Notes under the pieces: generated by a model
Seen by the model: the letters and a program-made list of their open reading frames with translations, nothing else
Told to the model about the DNA's origin: nothing
Databases searched by the model: none
Origin: Massilia agrisoli
GTDB lineage: Bacteria; Pseudomonadota; Gammaproteobacteria; Burkholderiales; Burkholderiaceae_D
NCBI RefSeq assembly: GCF_020831365.1
Contig: NZ_JAJHPV010000020.1
Location: 62,001 to 126,000 of the forward strand
DNA length: 64,000 nucleotides
Direction: 5' to 3'
Position numbers and translations under genes: made by a program
Shown: positions 17,931-28,060 of the stretch, in pieces
Layout: each line of letters opens with the position of its first letter
Position numbering within the stretch: position 1 is the first letter of the stretch

Positions 17931-19577
17931 ATGGCAAGCTTGACCGCAGCAGAACTGAGTCCATCCGGCTATGCCGACCATTTCGCGCGCGAGCATTTGC
18001 CGCCCGCGGATCAATGGCCTGAGTTCCTGTTCGACCTGCCCGAACTGCGCTATCCCGAGCGGCTTAATTGTGTCGCCGAGCTGCTCGACGCCGCCGTTGC
18101 GCGCGGCGAGGGCGGACGCACCGCCGTCATCGGCGAGCACGAAACCCTGACATACGCCCAGCTGCTGGCGCGCGTCGACAGCTTCGCCCACGTGCTGCGC
18201 GAAGACATGGGACTGGTCACCGGCAACCGGGTCATGCTGCGCGGCGCTAACAACCCGGCGATGGCGGCCGCCGTGCTGGCGGTGCTCAAGGCCGGCTGCA
18301 TCGCGGTGCCCACCATGCCGCTGCTGCGCGGACGCGAGCTTGCCACCATCATCGACAAGGCCAGGGTCGACGCGGTGCTGTGCGCGCAATCGCTGCGCGC
18401 GGAAATCGATGCGGCGATCGAGAGCGCCGATCCTGGCAACGTCAGGCGCGGCACGGTGTTCTTCAATGATCCGGGCAATGAAGGTTCGCTGGAAGCGCTG
18501 GCTGCGCGGCACAAGGCGCCTTTTGCGGCATGCGACAGCGCCGCCGACGACGTCTGCCTGATCAGCTTCACCTCGGGCACCACCGGCGTGCCCAAGGGGA
18601 CGATGCACTTCCACCGCGACGTGCTGGCGATCTGCGACTGCTTCCCGCGCCACACGCTCGGTTCGCAGCCGGACGATATTTTTATCGGCACGCCGCCGCT
18701 GGCCTTTACCTTCGGGCTCGGCGGCTTGCTGCTGTTCCCGCTGCGGATCGGCGCCGCCGGCGTGCTGCTGGAAAAGCTGACGCCCGAAACACTCCTGGCC
18801 AGCATCGAAAAATACCGCGCGACGATCTGCTTCACCGCGCCCACCTTCTACCGCCAGATGGCGCCGCTGGCCGGCAAGTACGACTTGTCGAGCCTGCGCG
18901 AAACTGTCTCCGCCGGCGAAGCGCTGCCGCTGCCGACGCGCGATGCGTGGCAGGCCGCCACCGGCCTCGACATGATCGACGGTATCGGCGCCACCGAGAT
19001 CCTGCATATCTTTATCTCGGCCGCCGGCGCCGACATCCGCCCTGGCGCCACCGGCAAGCCGGTGCCTGGCTACCAGGCCTGCGTGCTCGATGCGCAGGGA
19101 AGGCCGGCCGCGCCGGGCGTGGTCGGGCGGCTGGCGGTCAAGGGGCCGACCGGCTGCCGCTACCTGGCCGACGAGCGCCAGCTGAACTACGTGGTCGATG
19201 GCTGGAACCTGACCGGGGACGCATACGAGATGGACGCCGACGGCTATTTTTACTACCGCTCGCGCACCGACGACATGATCATCTCGGCCGGCTACAACAT
19301 CGCCGGCGCGGAGGTCGAGGACGTGCTGCTGCGCCATCCGGCGGTCGCCGAATGCGGGGTGGTTGGATGTCCCGACGAGGAAAGGGGGCAGGTGGTGGAG
19401 GCCCATGTGGTGCTCAAGGCGGGCTTCGCGGCGTCGCCCGAAATGGCGCTGGAACTGCAGAACTTCGTCAAGGCCGGCATTGCGCCGTACAAGTATCCAC
19501 GCTCGGTGAAATTTGCCGACAAGCTGCCGCGTACCGAGACCGGCAAGCTGCAGCGGTTCAAGCTGCGTAACCCATAA
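17931..19577 (+). CDS. Aryl/acyl-CoA ligase, 2-aminobenzoate or benzoate-CoA ligase type
   Basis: A 548-residue AMP-forming CoA ligase. The AMP-binding P-loop SFTSGTTGVPKGTMHF, the GIGATEILHIF motif, the aspartate in LTGDAYEMDADGYFYY, RTDDMIISAGYNI and the catalytic lysine in PRTETGKLQR are all present. Overall it resembles the benzoate/2-aminobenzoate-CoA ligase branch of the superfamily, acting in aromatic acid degradation. The exact acid is not certain. A MarR-type regulator follows 24 nt downstream in the same direction, as in several aromatic-acid operons. Confidence 0.82.
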   Translation: MASLTAAELSPSGYADHFAREHLPPADQWPEFLFDLPELRYPERLNCVAELLDAAVARGEGGRTAVIGEHETLTYAQLLARVDSFAHVLREDMGLVTGNRVMLRGANNPAMAAAVLAVLKAGCIAVPTMPLLRGRELATIIDKARVDAVLCAQSLRAEIDAAIESADPGNVRRGTVFFNDPGNEGSLEALAARHKAPFAACDSAADDVCLISFTSGTTGVPKGTMHFHRDVLAICDCFPRHTLGSQPDDIFIGTPPLAFTFGLGGLLLFPLRIGAAGVLLEKLTPETLLASIEKYRATICFTAPTFYRQMAPLAGKYDLSSLRETVSAGEALPLPTRDAWQAATGLDMIDGIGATEILHIFISAAGADIRPGATGKPVPGYQACVLDAQGRPAAPGVVGRLAVKGPTGCRYLADERQLNYVVDGWNLTGDAYEMDADGYFYYRSRTDDMIISAGYNIAGAEVEDVLLRHPAVAECGVVGCPDEERGQVVEAHVVLKAGFAASPEMALELQNFVKAGIAPYKYPRSVKFADKLPRTETGKLQRFKLRNP

Positions 19578-19601
19578 CCCGCTGCTCCAGGTGAGGAAGC
19601 G

Positions 19602-20114
19602 ATGCGCGATAAAACAGATAATGATGACGCCGACCATCCCGACCTTGCCAGCCGGCTGACTGAGGACCACCATCAGTCGCTCAAGCTGTGGCTGCGCATG
19701 CTGTCGTGTACCGTGCGGATCGAGAACGAGATCCGCAGCCGCCTGCGCGCCAGCTTCAACATCACGCTGCCGCGCTTTGACCTGATGGCGCAGCTTGAGC
19801 GCCACCCGGAAGGCTTGCGCATGGGCGAGCTGTCCCGGCGCATGATGGTCACCGGCGGCAATGTCACCGGCATCACCGACCAGCTCGAACGCGAACAGCT
19901 GGTGGTGCGCGTGCCGCACCGGACCGACCGGCGCGGCTACAGCGTCAAGCTGACCGACGAGGGGCGCCGCGCTTTCGCCGAAATGGCGGTCGTGCATGAG
20001 GGCTGGATTGCATCGATGCTGAAGGATATGTCGGCGGCGGAAAAGACCCAGATGATCGGGCTGCTGGCGCAGATGAAGCAAGGCCTCGATGCGCAGGATG
20101 GGGACGGCGCGTAG
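19602..20114 (+). CDS. MarR-family transcriptional regulator
   Basis: A 170-residue winged-helix regulator. The central DNA-binding region reads LPRFDLMAQLERHPEGLRMG ... GGNVTGITDQLEREQLV, and the beta-wing contains RTDRRGYSVKLTDEG, which is characteristic of MarR. GAGGAAG precedes the ATG. It probably controls the CoA ligase in front of it in response to an aromatic acid or its CoA thioester; this is inferred from neighbourhood only. Confidence 0.9.
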   Translation: MRDKTDNDDADHPDLASRLTEDHHQSLKLWLRMLSCTVRIENEIRSRLRASFNITLPRFDLMAQLERHPEGLRMGELSRRMMVTGGNVTGITDQLEREQLVVRVPHRTDRRGYSVKLTDEGRRAFAEMAVVHEGWIASMLKDMSAAEKTQMIGLLAQMKQGLDAQDGDGA

Positions 20115-20209
20115 TTGAGTGGGCTGCAGCGCCCTCCCGACCTATCGTGCACCCTCCACAGTCCAGCTCGTTGCAAAATACCTGACTCATCATCAGGACG
20201 GAGCAACGC

Positions 20210-20797
20210 ATGCTGTTCAAGGCACTGGTTACCCTGCTGTTCGGCTCGGAGTGGAAGCTCAAGCAGCGCATCGTGGCCGCGCGCCATCCCCGCGCGCGCC
20301 AGCTGATGGTCAAGCTGTGGGGGGCGCTGCAGTACGAATGCGGCAGCTCGGTCGCATGGAATGCCAGCTTCGCCGGCGAACCCTGTTTCCCGCACGGGAT
20401 CAAGAGCATCTTCATTTCCGGCGCCGCCAGCGTCGGCAGGAACGCCGTGATCTTCCAGCAGGTAACGATCGGCTCGAACACGCTGGCCGGGTCGAAAGGC
20501 TTCGGCGCCCCCGAGATCGGCGACAACTGCTACATCGGGGCCGGCGCCAAGATCGTCGGCAAGGTGAGGGTGGGGAACAATGTGCGGATCGGCGCGAACG
20601 CCGTGGTGTACAAGGATGTGCCCGACAACAGCGTCGTGCTGAGCGGCGAGCAGCGCACCGTGGCCGGGCGCGAGCACATGGATAACCGCTTCTACAGCTT
20701 CCGCGGCCAGTGGTGCTACTTCGATGAAGGCAGCTGGCGCCCGGTCAGCGACCCGGCCGTGCTTGCGCACCTGGCCGGCGTCAGCGCAGGCGCTTGA
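20210..20797 (+). CDS. Serine O-acetyltransferase-like hexapeptide acyltransferase
   Basis: A 195-residue left-handed beta-helix acyltransferase. Hexapeptide repeats run from FISGAASVGRNAVIFQQVTIG through IGDNCYIGAGAKIVGKVRVGNNVRIGANAVVYKDVP, as in CysE-type enzymes. The N-terminal helical domain of true serine acetyltransferases is reduced, so the acceptor could be a sugar, an antibiotic or another small molecule. GGAG lies 8 nt before the ATG. The last 17 bp overlap tail-to-tail with the sensor kinase gene on the other strand. Confidence 0.8.
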   Translation: MLFKALVTLLFGSEWKLKQRIVAARHPRARQLMVKLWGALQYECGSSVAWNASFAGEPCFPHGIKSIFISGAASVGRNAVIFQQVTIGSNTLAGSKGFGAPEIGDNCYIGAGAKIVGKVRVGNNVRIGANAVVYKDVPDNSVVLSGEQRTVAGREHMDNRFYSFRGQWCYFDEGSWRPVSDPAVLAHLAGVSAGA

Positions 20798-22667
20798 TGA
20801 TCTCGGGAAGGCGGTAGGGCTTGGACACGAAAGGGAACTCGTCGATGTCCCCTTGCTGCTCGAGCAGGGCAGGCACCGGATAGCCGGACGCCAGCACGAT
20901 GCGCGCGGCCGGATACGCGCGCCGCACGATGCGCGCCAGTTCGATGCCCGACATGTGCGGCATCATCACGTCGCTGAACACCACGTCGACATCCGGATTG
21001 CGCTCCAACATCGACAGCGCATCCTTGCCGTTATTGGCAATCAGCACCTCATAACCGAGGCTTTCGAACAGCGTTGCCGCCAGCAGGGCCAGGTCTTCCT
21101 CGTCCTCGACCACCAGCACCTTTTCGCGCCCGCTTCCCGCGGCCGGGGCCTTGCCCTCGAGCCCGGCGCTGGCAGGGAGCAGGATCCGGAAAGTGGTGCC
21201 TTTGCCCGGCGTGCTCTCGACGGTGATGTCGCCACCGGACTGGACGAGGAATCCGTGCACCTGGGCCAGGCCCAGCCCGGTCCCCTTGCCAACGGGTTTG
21301 GTAGTGAAGAAGGGCTCGAAAACGCGCGCGGCGACATCGGGCGGCATGCCCATGCCGGAATCGATCACGATGACTTCGACATAGTCGCCCGGCGCCAGTG
21401 AATTGTGGGAGTCCAGTGTCACGGCGCGGGTTTCCAGCAGCAGCCGCCCGCCGTCGGGCATCGCATCGCGCGCGTTGACGACCAGGTTGAGGATCGCGGT
21501 TTCGAAGCGCGCCTCGTCGATGCACGCGTTAGGCAGGCCGGCAGCCAGGCGGCACTGGAAGTCGACCGAGGAGTCGACCGCGCGCCGCAGCACGCTCTCG
21601 AATCCCTCGATCAGCTTGTTGATGTTGTGGATTTCCGGCGCCAGCGGCTGCTGGCGCGCGAACGCCAGCAACTGCTGGGTCAGTGACGCGCCGCGCTCGA
21701 TCGCGCGGTTCATGCTGTCGATGACCCTGCGGTCGACGCCGCCGCCGCCTTGCGCCTTGATGATTTCCAGCCCGCTGGCCACCACCGACAGCAAGTTGTT
21801 GAAGTCATGCGCGATGCCGCCGGTCAGCTGGCCGATCGCTTCCATCTTTTGCGACTGGAACAGCGCGGCGCGGGTTTGCTCGAGCGATTGCGCGGCCTCG
21901 CGCTGTTCGGTGACGTCGCGGGTGATCTTGGCAAAGCCAAGCAGGGTGCCGCTATCGTCGCGGATCGGGTCGACCACCACGTGGGCCCAGAAGCGCGAGC
22001 CGTCCTTGCGCACGCGCCAGCCTTCGGACTCGTACTTGCCGCTGCGCTCGGCGGTGGCGAGCGCCAGCGCCGGCATGCCGGCTGCGCGGTCGGGCTCCGT
22101 GTAGAAACGGGAGAAGTGCGAGCCGATCACCTCGGCCGCGCAATAGCCCTTGATGCGCTCGGCGCCGGCGTTCCAGTTCGATACCTCGCCCGTTGGCGAC
22201 AGCATGTAGATGGCGTAGTCGACCACCCCTTGCACCAGCAGGCGGAAGTGCTGTTCGCTGGCGTGCAGCGCGTCGCGGGCGGCCTTCTGCTCGGTGATGT
22301 CGCGGGTGATCTTGGCAAACCCGATCAGCTCAGTACCATCGAACACGGGGTCGATCACGACGCTGGCCCAGAACCGGGTCCCGTCCTTGCGCACGCGCCA
22401 GCCTTCGCATTCGAACTTGCCCTCGGTGCGGGCGGTCTGCAGGGCCCGGGCCGGCACGCCCCTGGCCTGGTCCTCCGGCGTATGGAAGCGCGAGAAATGC
22501 TGCCCGACGATTTCGTCGGCCTGGTAGCCCTTGAACCGTTCGGCGCCGGCGTTCCAGGAACTGACACGGCCCTCGGCGTCCAACAGGTAAATGGCGTAAT
22601 CCCGTATGCTCGAGATTAACAGTTGCTGGCGCTGCTCCTGGTTAAGGGAGGGAATCCGGTTGGTCAT
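20781..22667 (-). CDS. PAS-PAS hybrid histidine kinase with C-terminal receiver
   Basis: A 628-residue cytoplasmic hybrid kinase. I chose the ATG at 22667; the reading frame extends upstream to a TTG but that part looks non-coding. Two PAS domains each contain SxWNAGAER and GFAKITRDITEQ-type ends. The kinase core has GGIAHDFNNLLSVV (phospho-acceptor His), FEPFFTTKPVGKGTGLGL and ARDAMPDGG. The C-terminal receiver has VVEDEEDLALLA, FSDVMMPHMSG and FVSKPYR. No membrane segment is seen, so it probably senses an internal signal through PAS. It overlaps the acyltransferase gene tail-to-tail. Confidence 0.92.
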   Translation of the reverse strand: MTNRIPSLNQEQRQQLLISSIRDYAIYLLDAEGRVSSWNAGAERFKGYQADEIVGQHFSRFHTPEDQARGVPARALQTARTEGKFECEGWRVRKDGTRFWASVVIDPVFDGTELIGFAKITRDITEQKAARDALHASEQHFRLLVQGVVDYAIYMLSPTGEVSNWNAGAERIKGYCAAEVIGSHFSRFYTEPDRAAGMPALALATAERSGKYESEGWRVRKDGSRFWAHVVVDPIRDDSGTLLGFAKITRDVTEQREAAQSLEQTRAALFQSQKMEAIGQLTGGIAHDFNNLLSVVASGLEIIKAQGGGGVDRRVIDSMNRAIERGASLTQQLLAFARQQPLAPEIHNINKLIEGFESVLRRAVDSSVDFQCRLAAGLPNACIDEARFETAILNLVVNARDAMPDGGRLLLETRAVTLDSHNSLAPGDYVEVIVIDSGMGMPPDVAARVFEPFFTTKPVGKGTGLGLAQVHGFLVQSGGDITVESTPGKGTTFRILLPASAGLEGKAPAAGSGREKVLVVEDEEDLALLAATLFESLGYEVLIANNGKDALSMLERNPDVDVVFSDVMMPHMSGIELARIVRRAYPAARIVLASGYPVPALLEQQGDIDEFPFVSKPYRLPEIIKRLR

Positions 22668-23025
22668 GTTGCAGGGTGTCCTCGTGAGGTTGACGCGACG
22701 CGACGCGGCCAAGCGTGCGCTTGCTGGCGTTCAGGCTCGAGTACGTTTGCCCGAGGCATTCGCCCTGGGCAAAATTCACGGTCGTTTTCGGCCGTAACTA
22801 TTTGGCAATTGTAAAGCAACAGGCAAAACCGTGCTTCACTGCTGAGCAGTGGCAGTGGTAGCTTGACGGGTGCGGTGAAACGAGGGGAATGTTCGCTCCG
22901 TTGCGAATTCACTTCCCTATGTGGGATCGTGAATTGCAACGGAGATACCAATAAAGCCGGCAGCAATCTTCCACTGCTATGAGCCATCCATTCGCCGCAC
23001 AGCCACGGCGCGCTGATCTTTAATA
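22668..23025. other. Intergenic stretch with long imperfect inverted repeat
   Basis: No gene is recognisable over 358 bp. It includes the reading-frame extension of the kinase, a short palindrome CACTGCT-G-AGCAGTG (22837-22851), and an imperfect inverted repeat at 22896-22944. Base composition is less GC-rich than the neighbouring coding DNA. Confidence 0.6.
22896..22944. repeat. Imperfect 17/16-bp inverted repeat
   Basis: CTCCGTTGCGAATTCAC (22896-22912) is matched by GTGAATTGCAACGGAG (22929-22944), a reverse complement lacking one base, across a 16-nt loop. It has no T-run on either side. It could be an operator, an RNA hairpin, or the remnant of a small mobile element. Confidence 0.65.
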
Positions 23026-23301
23026 TCAGGCAACAGGATGAGGCGCGGACGAAAGTGGCAGCGACTGATGGTCGGGAGCCAGGAGTGTGACATGGGAGGC
23101 GTGGCCATTCCGAATCACGATCTCTTCGCGGACGTACTCCATGCTGGCAATGGAGCTGATGTCATCGTCCCCCGTCGACTCCCAAGAGCCGGCGGCGGCA
23201 TCGGTCAGTGCAGCGCGCAGTTGCAGCACGAAGCGAGCAAGCATCCAGATGAAATAGGATCCAATGGCGACGGCCAACGCCATACCGATATTAGCTAGCA
23301 C
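23026..23301 (-). CDS. Small membrane protein of unknown function
   Basis: A 91-residue protein starting at GTG 23301, which overlaps the stop of the preceding mini-gene by 7 nt, suggesting coupled translation. Residues 2-24 form one hydrophobic helix (ANIGMALAVAIGSYFIWMLA). The remainder is acidic and then low in structure, with VREEIVIRNGHASHVTLL. I recognise no family. It and its partner could be a two-gene accessory unit. Confidence 0.5.
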   Translation of the reverse strand: MLANIGMALAVAIGSYFIWMLARFVLQLRAALTDAAAGSWESTGDDDISSIASMEYVREEIVIRNGHASHVTLLAPDHQSLPLSSAPHPVA

Positions 23302-23504
23302 GGCAAACCACCGTGCCGCCGCTCGTACTCGGCAGCGTACTTCTTGCCGTCGCGCCCTTCAGCCAACTCCCATTTGTAATGGCCGATCAACTGGTCATCG
23401 GGAATAGCGGCCAACGCTGCACTGTCCTTGGCGAACATCGCCCACAACTTGTAAGCCAGATATGCTAAAACCACCGCCGTAACAACGAGTGCTATTGTTT
23501 TCAT
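23295..23504 (-). CDS. Small single-pass membrane protein of unknown function
   Basis: A 69-residue protein. I chose the ATG at 23504, 6 nt after AAGGGG, rather than the upstream starts. It begins KTIALVVTAVVLAYLAYKLW, a single membrane helix, followed by a charged cytoplasmic domain (IPDDQLIGHYKWELAEGRDG, YAAEYERRHGG). I recognise no family. The downstream GTG start of the second mini-gene overlaps its end. Confidence 0.55.
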   Translation of the reverse strand: MKTIALVVTAVVLAYLAYKLWAMFAKDSAALAAIPDDQLIGHYKWELAEGRDGKKYAAEYERRHGGLPC

Positions 23505-23867
23505 CTCCATCCCCTTATGTGCGCCAACTAACATAGTCTCGGTTTTGTAACCAAAAAGCAAGAAAAATATCTTTGTGACAATGTGTGAGGATTGAAACTG
23601 TTGAGGCGGTCAGATTCTCGGCGCCGCATTGACGAGCCACCAGCATTCCTGGGCTCCCGTCGCTGTGCCCTTTGCTTGCCGGTGAAACGTATCTGTGGTG
23701 GTTTGCATCTCCCTGTTGGTCATCCAGCCTCGATGTCGAGATGCCAACAGAAACGCCAACAAAATGTTGGCGTTGGGATAGTTTGGAGTGGAACAAGCGG
23801 ATTCGCAGCTTGTAACGAATGGCGTGGAGAGTCACAGATGGAGCGCCCAGTCGTTCGGTGCAACTAC
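23505..23867. other. Gene-free stretch beside the tRNA gene
   Basis: No supported gene in 363 bp. It has lower GC than the neighbours. It contains a perfect inverted repeat, AACGCCAACA (23752-23761) and TGTTGGCGTT (23765-23774), with a 3-nt loop; CCAACAG just before it repeats part of the arm. Its position downstream of a tRNA 3' end fits an old integration site, but no integrase remnant is recognisable. Confidence 0.5.
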
Positions 23868-23942
23868 TGGTCCCCCCGACTGGAATCGAACCAGTATCCC
23901 ACGCTTAGGAGGCATGTGCACTATCCATTGTGCTACGGGGAG
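23868..23942 (-). tRNA. tRNA-Arg(CCT)
   Basis: On the minus strand a full cloverleaf folds: acceptor CTCCCCG/CGGGGGG (one G-U pair), D-arm GCAC/GTGC, anticodon stem CATGC/GCGTG with loop CTCCTAA (anticodon CCT), T-arm ACTGG/CCAGT with loop TTCGATT, discriminator A and an encoded CCA end at 23868. It decodes AGG arginine codons, rare in a high-GC genome. A TATAAT element (24007-24012 on the minus strand) lies upstream with no clear -35. Confidence 0.93.
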
Positions 23943-24006
23943 GACTCTCGGGTTCGGCGATCGGCCGGGCCGGAAAAGGCCGGGCCGGTGTCGTGAACCG
24001 AGCGCA

Positions 24007-24012
24007 ATTATA
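24007..24012 (-). promoter_or_regulatory. -10 element of the tRNA-Arg gene
   Basis: TATAAT on the minus strand, 65 bp before the tRNA 5' end. TTCTAT at 18 bp spacing is the only -35 candidate and is weak. A GC-rich leader with GGCCGGGCC direct repeats (around 23960-23985) lies between. Confidence 0.45.
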
Positions 24013-24121
24013 GCCGAGGACGGGCGACAAATAGAATGGCGTGCCCGATCTATCGGTACAATGCGTCTTTCTTTCATTCCGGCCCTGCTTTTTTGCATGG
24101 CCTCGCACCGGTAAATTAGTC

Positions 24122-26026
<1,905 letters not shown>

Positions 26027-26042
26027 TTAACCAAGGAGAGCC

Positions 26043-26777
26043 ATGCCAGAGAAAGACCAGACGCCGCCCGCGTCCGCCAGTGCCGCAGGCGACGGGTCCG
26101 CCGCAGAAGCACCGATGTTCAGCCGCGCCGCGTGGGCGCGGATCCTGCCGTTCATCACCTACATCTTGTTCATCCTGGTGGCCGACCTGCTTGGCCGCCT
26201 CGGATGGAATGCCCACGACTTGAGATGGCTCTACGCCGTCAAAATCAGCGCCGTCATGCTGATGCTGGTCATCTTCCGCCGCCACTACACCGAATTGCGC
26301 GACGCCCGCCTGGGGTTGGGCGCGGCCATCGCCGCGCTGGTCACTGGCGCGGTGGTGCTGGTGCTGTGGGTCAGCCTGGACGCGGACTGGATGATCATCG
26401 GTTCGCCCGACGGTTTCAACCCCACCACCGATGGCCGGATTGACTGGCTGATGGTGGCGGTGCGCATCTTCGGCGCGGCGCTGGTGGTGCCGGTGATGGA
26501 AGAGTTGTTCTGGCGCTCTTTCCTGATGCGGTGGATCGACAACGCCGATTTTGAAAAAGTTGAACCAGCGAAAATTAGCTTGAAAGCATTTGTTGTCACA
26601 ACTTTATTGTTCGGCTTTGAACACAACCTTTGGCTGGCTGGAATCGTCGCCGGGGCGGCTTTTAGCATCCTATATGTTCGGCACCGCACGTTGTGGTCGC
26701 CCGTTTTAGCTCATGCTTTGACAAACGGCCTGCTGGGCGTCTGGATTGTCACTACCGGTAACTGGACTTATTGGTAA
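26043..26777 (+). CDS. CAAX prenyl protease-related membrane protein of exosortase systems (TIGR03008 type)
   Basis: A 244-residue membrane protein of the CPBP/Abi glutamic protease family, in the subgroup seen next to exosortase genes. The N-terminal 30 residues are cytoplasmic and Ala/Pro-rich, followed by about six membrane helices. Conserved catalytic motifs are EELFWRSFLMRW, FGFEHNLWLAGI and HALTNGLLG. AAGGAGAG precedes the ATG. The 3' half (about 26550-26720) is clearly more AT-rich than the rest. Its role is unknown; family members co-occur with PEP-CTERM and EPS machinery, matching the locus that follows. Confidence 0.88.
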   Translation: MPEKDQTPPASASAAGDGSAAEAPMFSRAAWARILPFITYILFILVADLLGRLGWNAHDLRWLYAVKISAVMLMLVIFRRHYTELRDARLGLGAAIAALVTGAVVLVLWVSLDADWMIIGSPDGFNPTTDGRIDWLMVAVRIFGAALVVPVMEELFWRSFLMRWIDNADFEKVEPAKISLKAFVVTTLLFGFEHNLWLAGIVAGAAFSILYVRHRTLWSPVLAHALTNGLLGVWIVTTGNWTYW

Positions 26778-26816
26778 GGGCAAGCTACGGTTTCCAGCAG
26801 CACTATCAATAAAAAG

Positions 26817-28058
26817 ATGGCTGATATGTTGAAACCTTTCCAAACTACTTTGGGCGCGCACGCGCCGCGCGCCTGCCGGATTGCCCTGATGATCGGCGCC
26901 GTCTGCAGCATGCAAGTGTCCCAGGCCGCCCCCGGCGACGAGGGCTTCGATGTGATGGCCGGGCTCGGTTACTTCCACGATGACAACCTGTTCCGCCTGG
27001 CGGACGACCAGCCGGCCTTCGACGGCAAGCGCAGCGATTCGGCGCGCCAGGCCCACGCCGGCCTGGTCTTCAACAAGACCTACAGCCGCCAGAAGATCTA
27101 CGCCCAGGCCAAGCTGACCAAGGTCGAGTTCGACCATTTCGACCAGCTCGATTACGACGGCAAGGACCTGCAGGCGCGCTGGAACTGGCAGCTGGGCAAC
27201 CGCTTCGAAGGCGTGCTGGGCGCGAACTATGAGCAGACCCTGGCGCCGTACACCGATTTCCGCAGCAACGAGCGCAACCTGCGCGAGCACCGCCGCCAGT
27301 ACTTCGACGGCGCCTGGCGCTTCCATCCGAGCTGGCGCGCCCGTACCGCCGCCTCGCATGACAAATACGAATACGAGCTGCTGGCCCAGCGCTTCAACAA
27401 CCGCACCGAGGATGCCTACGAGGCCGGGGTCGACTACCTGCCGCGCAGCGGCAGCACGGTGGGCCTGGTGGCGCGCAAGGTCAAGGGCAAGTACGACAAC
27501 CGGCGCATCCTGGGCGGCCTGTCGCTCGACGAGAGCTTCGAGCAGGACGAGCTGAAGGCGCGGGTCAACTGGATCGCCAGCGGCAGCACCACGGTGCAGG
27601 TGCTGGCCGGGCACGCCAAGCGCAAGTACAAGTCGCGTTCGGAACGCGACGCCAGCGGCTTCAACGGCCGCATCACGGCCACCCACCAGCCGCGCGGCAA
27701 GATGCGCTACACGGCGGCGGCCTGGCGCGAGTTCTCCGCTGTCGAAAGCAACATCGTCAGCTACAGCCTGAACCGCGGCGCCAGCGTCGGCGCCACCTGG
27801 GACGCGACCGCCAAGATCCGGGTCGACGCCAATGCCAGCTACGAAAAACGCGCCTACAACGCGCGCGTGTCGCAGGGCGCCGCGCAGGACCTGGACGACT
27901 CGCTCAAGCAGGCGGCGCTGTCGGCCACCTGGAGCCCGCGCCGCACGGTGGCGGTGACGGCGCAGGTGGCGCGCCAGGAGCGCAGCGGTTCGCCGTTCCT
28001 GGGCCTCGGCCGCTTCAAGTCCAACACGGTGTCGCTGGTCGCCAACGCACAGTTCTGA
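26817..28058 (+). CDS. epsL: EpsL, outer-membrane beta-barrel protein of XrtB-type EPS loci
   Basis: A 413-residue secreted protein with a signal peptide (ALMIGAVCSMQVSQA). The mature part is a series of amphipathic strands rich in Tyr, Arg and Asp and ends in phenylalanine (LVANAQF), the signature of an outer-membrane barrel. The start of the mature region (GFDVMAGLGYFHDDNLFRL) is typical of EpsL proteins of the Methylobacillus EPS operon. It probably forms part of the polysaccharide exit path. It precedes the initiating glycosyltransferase by 2 nt, so the two are co-translated. Confidence 0.87.
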   Translation: MADMLKPFQTTLGAHAPRACRIALMIGAVCSMQVSQAAPGDEGFDVMAGLGYFHDDNLFRLADDQPAFDGKRSDSARQAHAGLVFNKTYSRQKIYAQAKLTKVEFDHFDQLDYDGKDLQARWNWQLGNRFEGVLGANYEQTLAPYTDFRSNERNLREHRRQYFDGAWRFHPSWRARTAASHDKYEYELLAQRFNNRTEDAYEAGVDYLPRSGSTVGLVARKVKGKYDNRRILGGLSLDESFEQDELKARVNWIASGSTTVQVLAGHAKRKYKSRSERDASGFNGRITATHQPRGKMRYTAAAWREFSAVESNIVSYSLNRGASVGATWDATAKIRVDANASYEKRAYNARVSQGAAQDLDDSLKQAALSATWSPRRTVAVTAQVARQERSGSPFLGLGRFKSNTVSLVANAQF

Positions 28059-28060
28059 GC

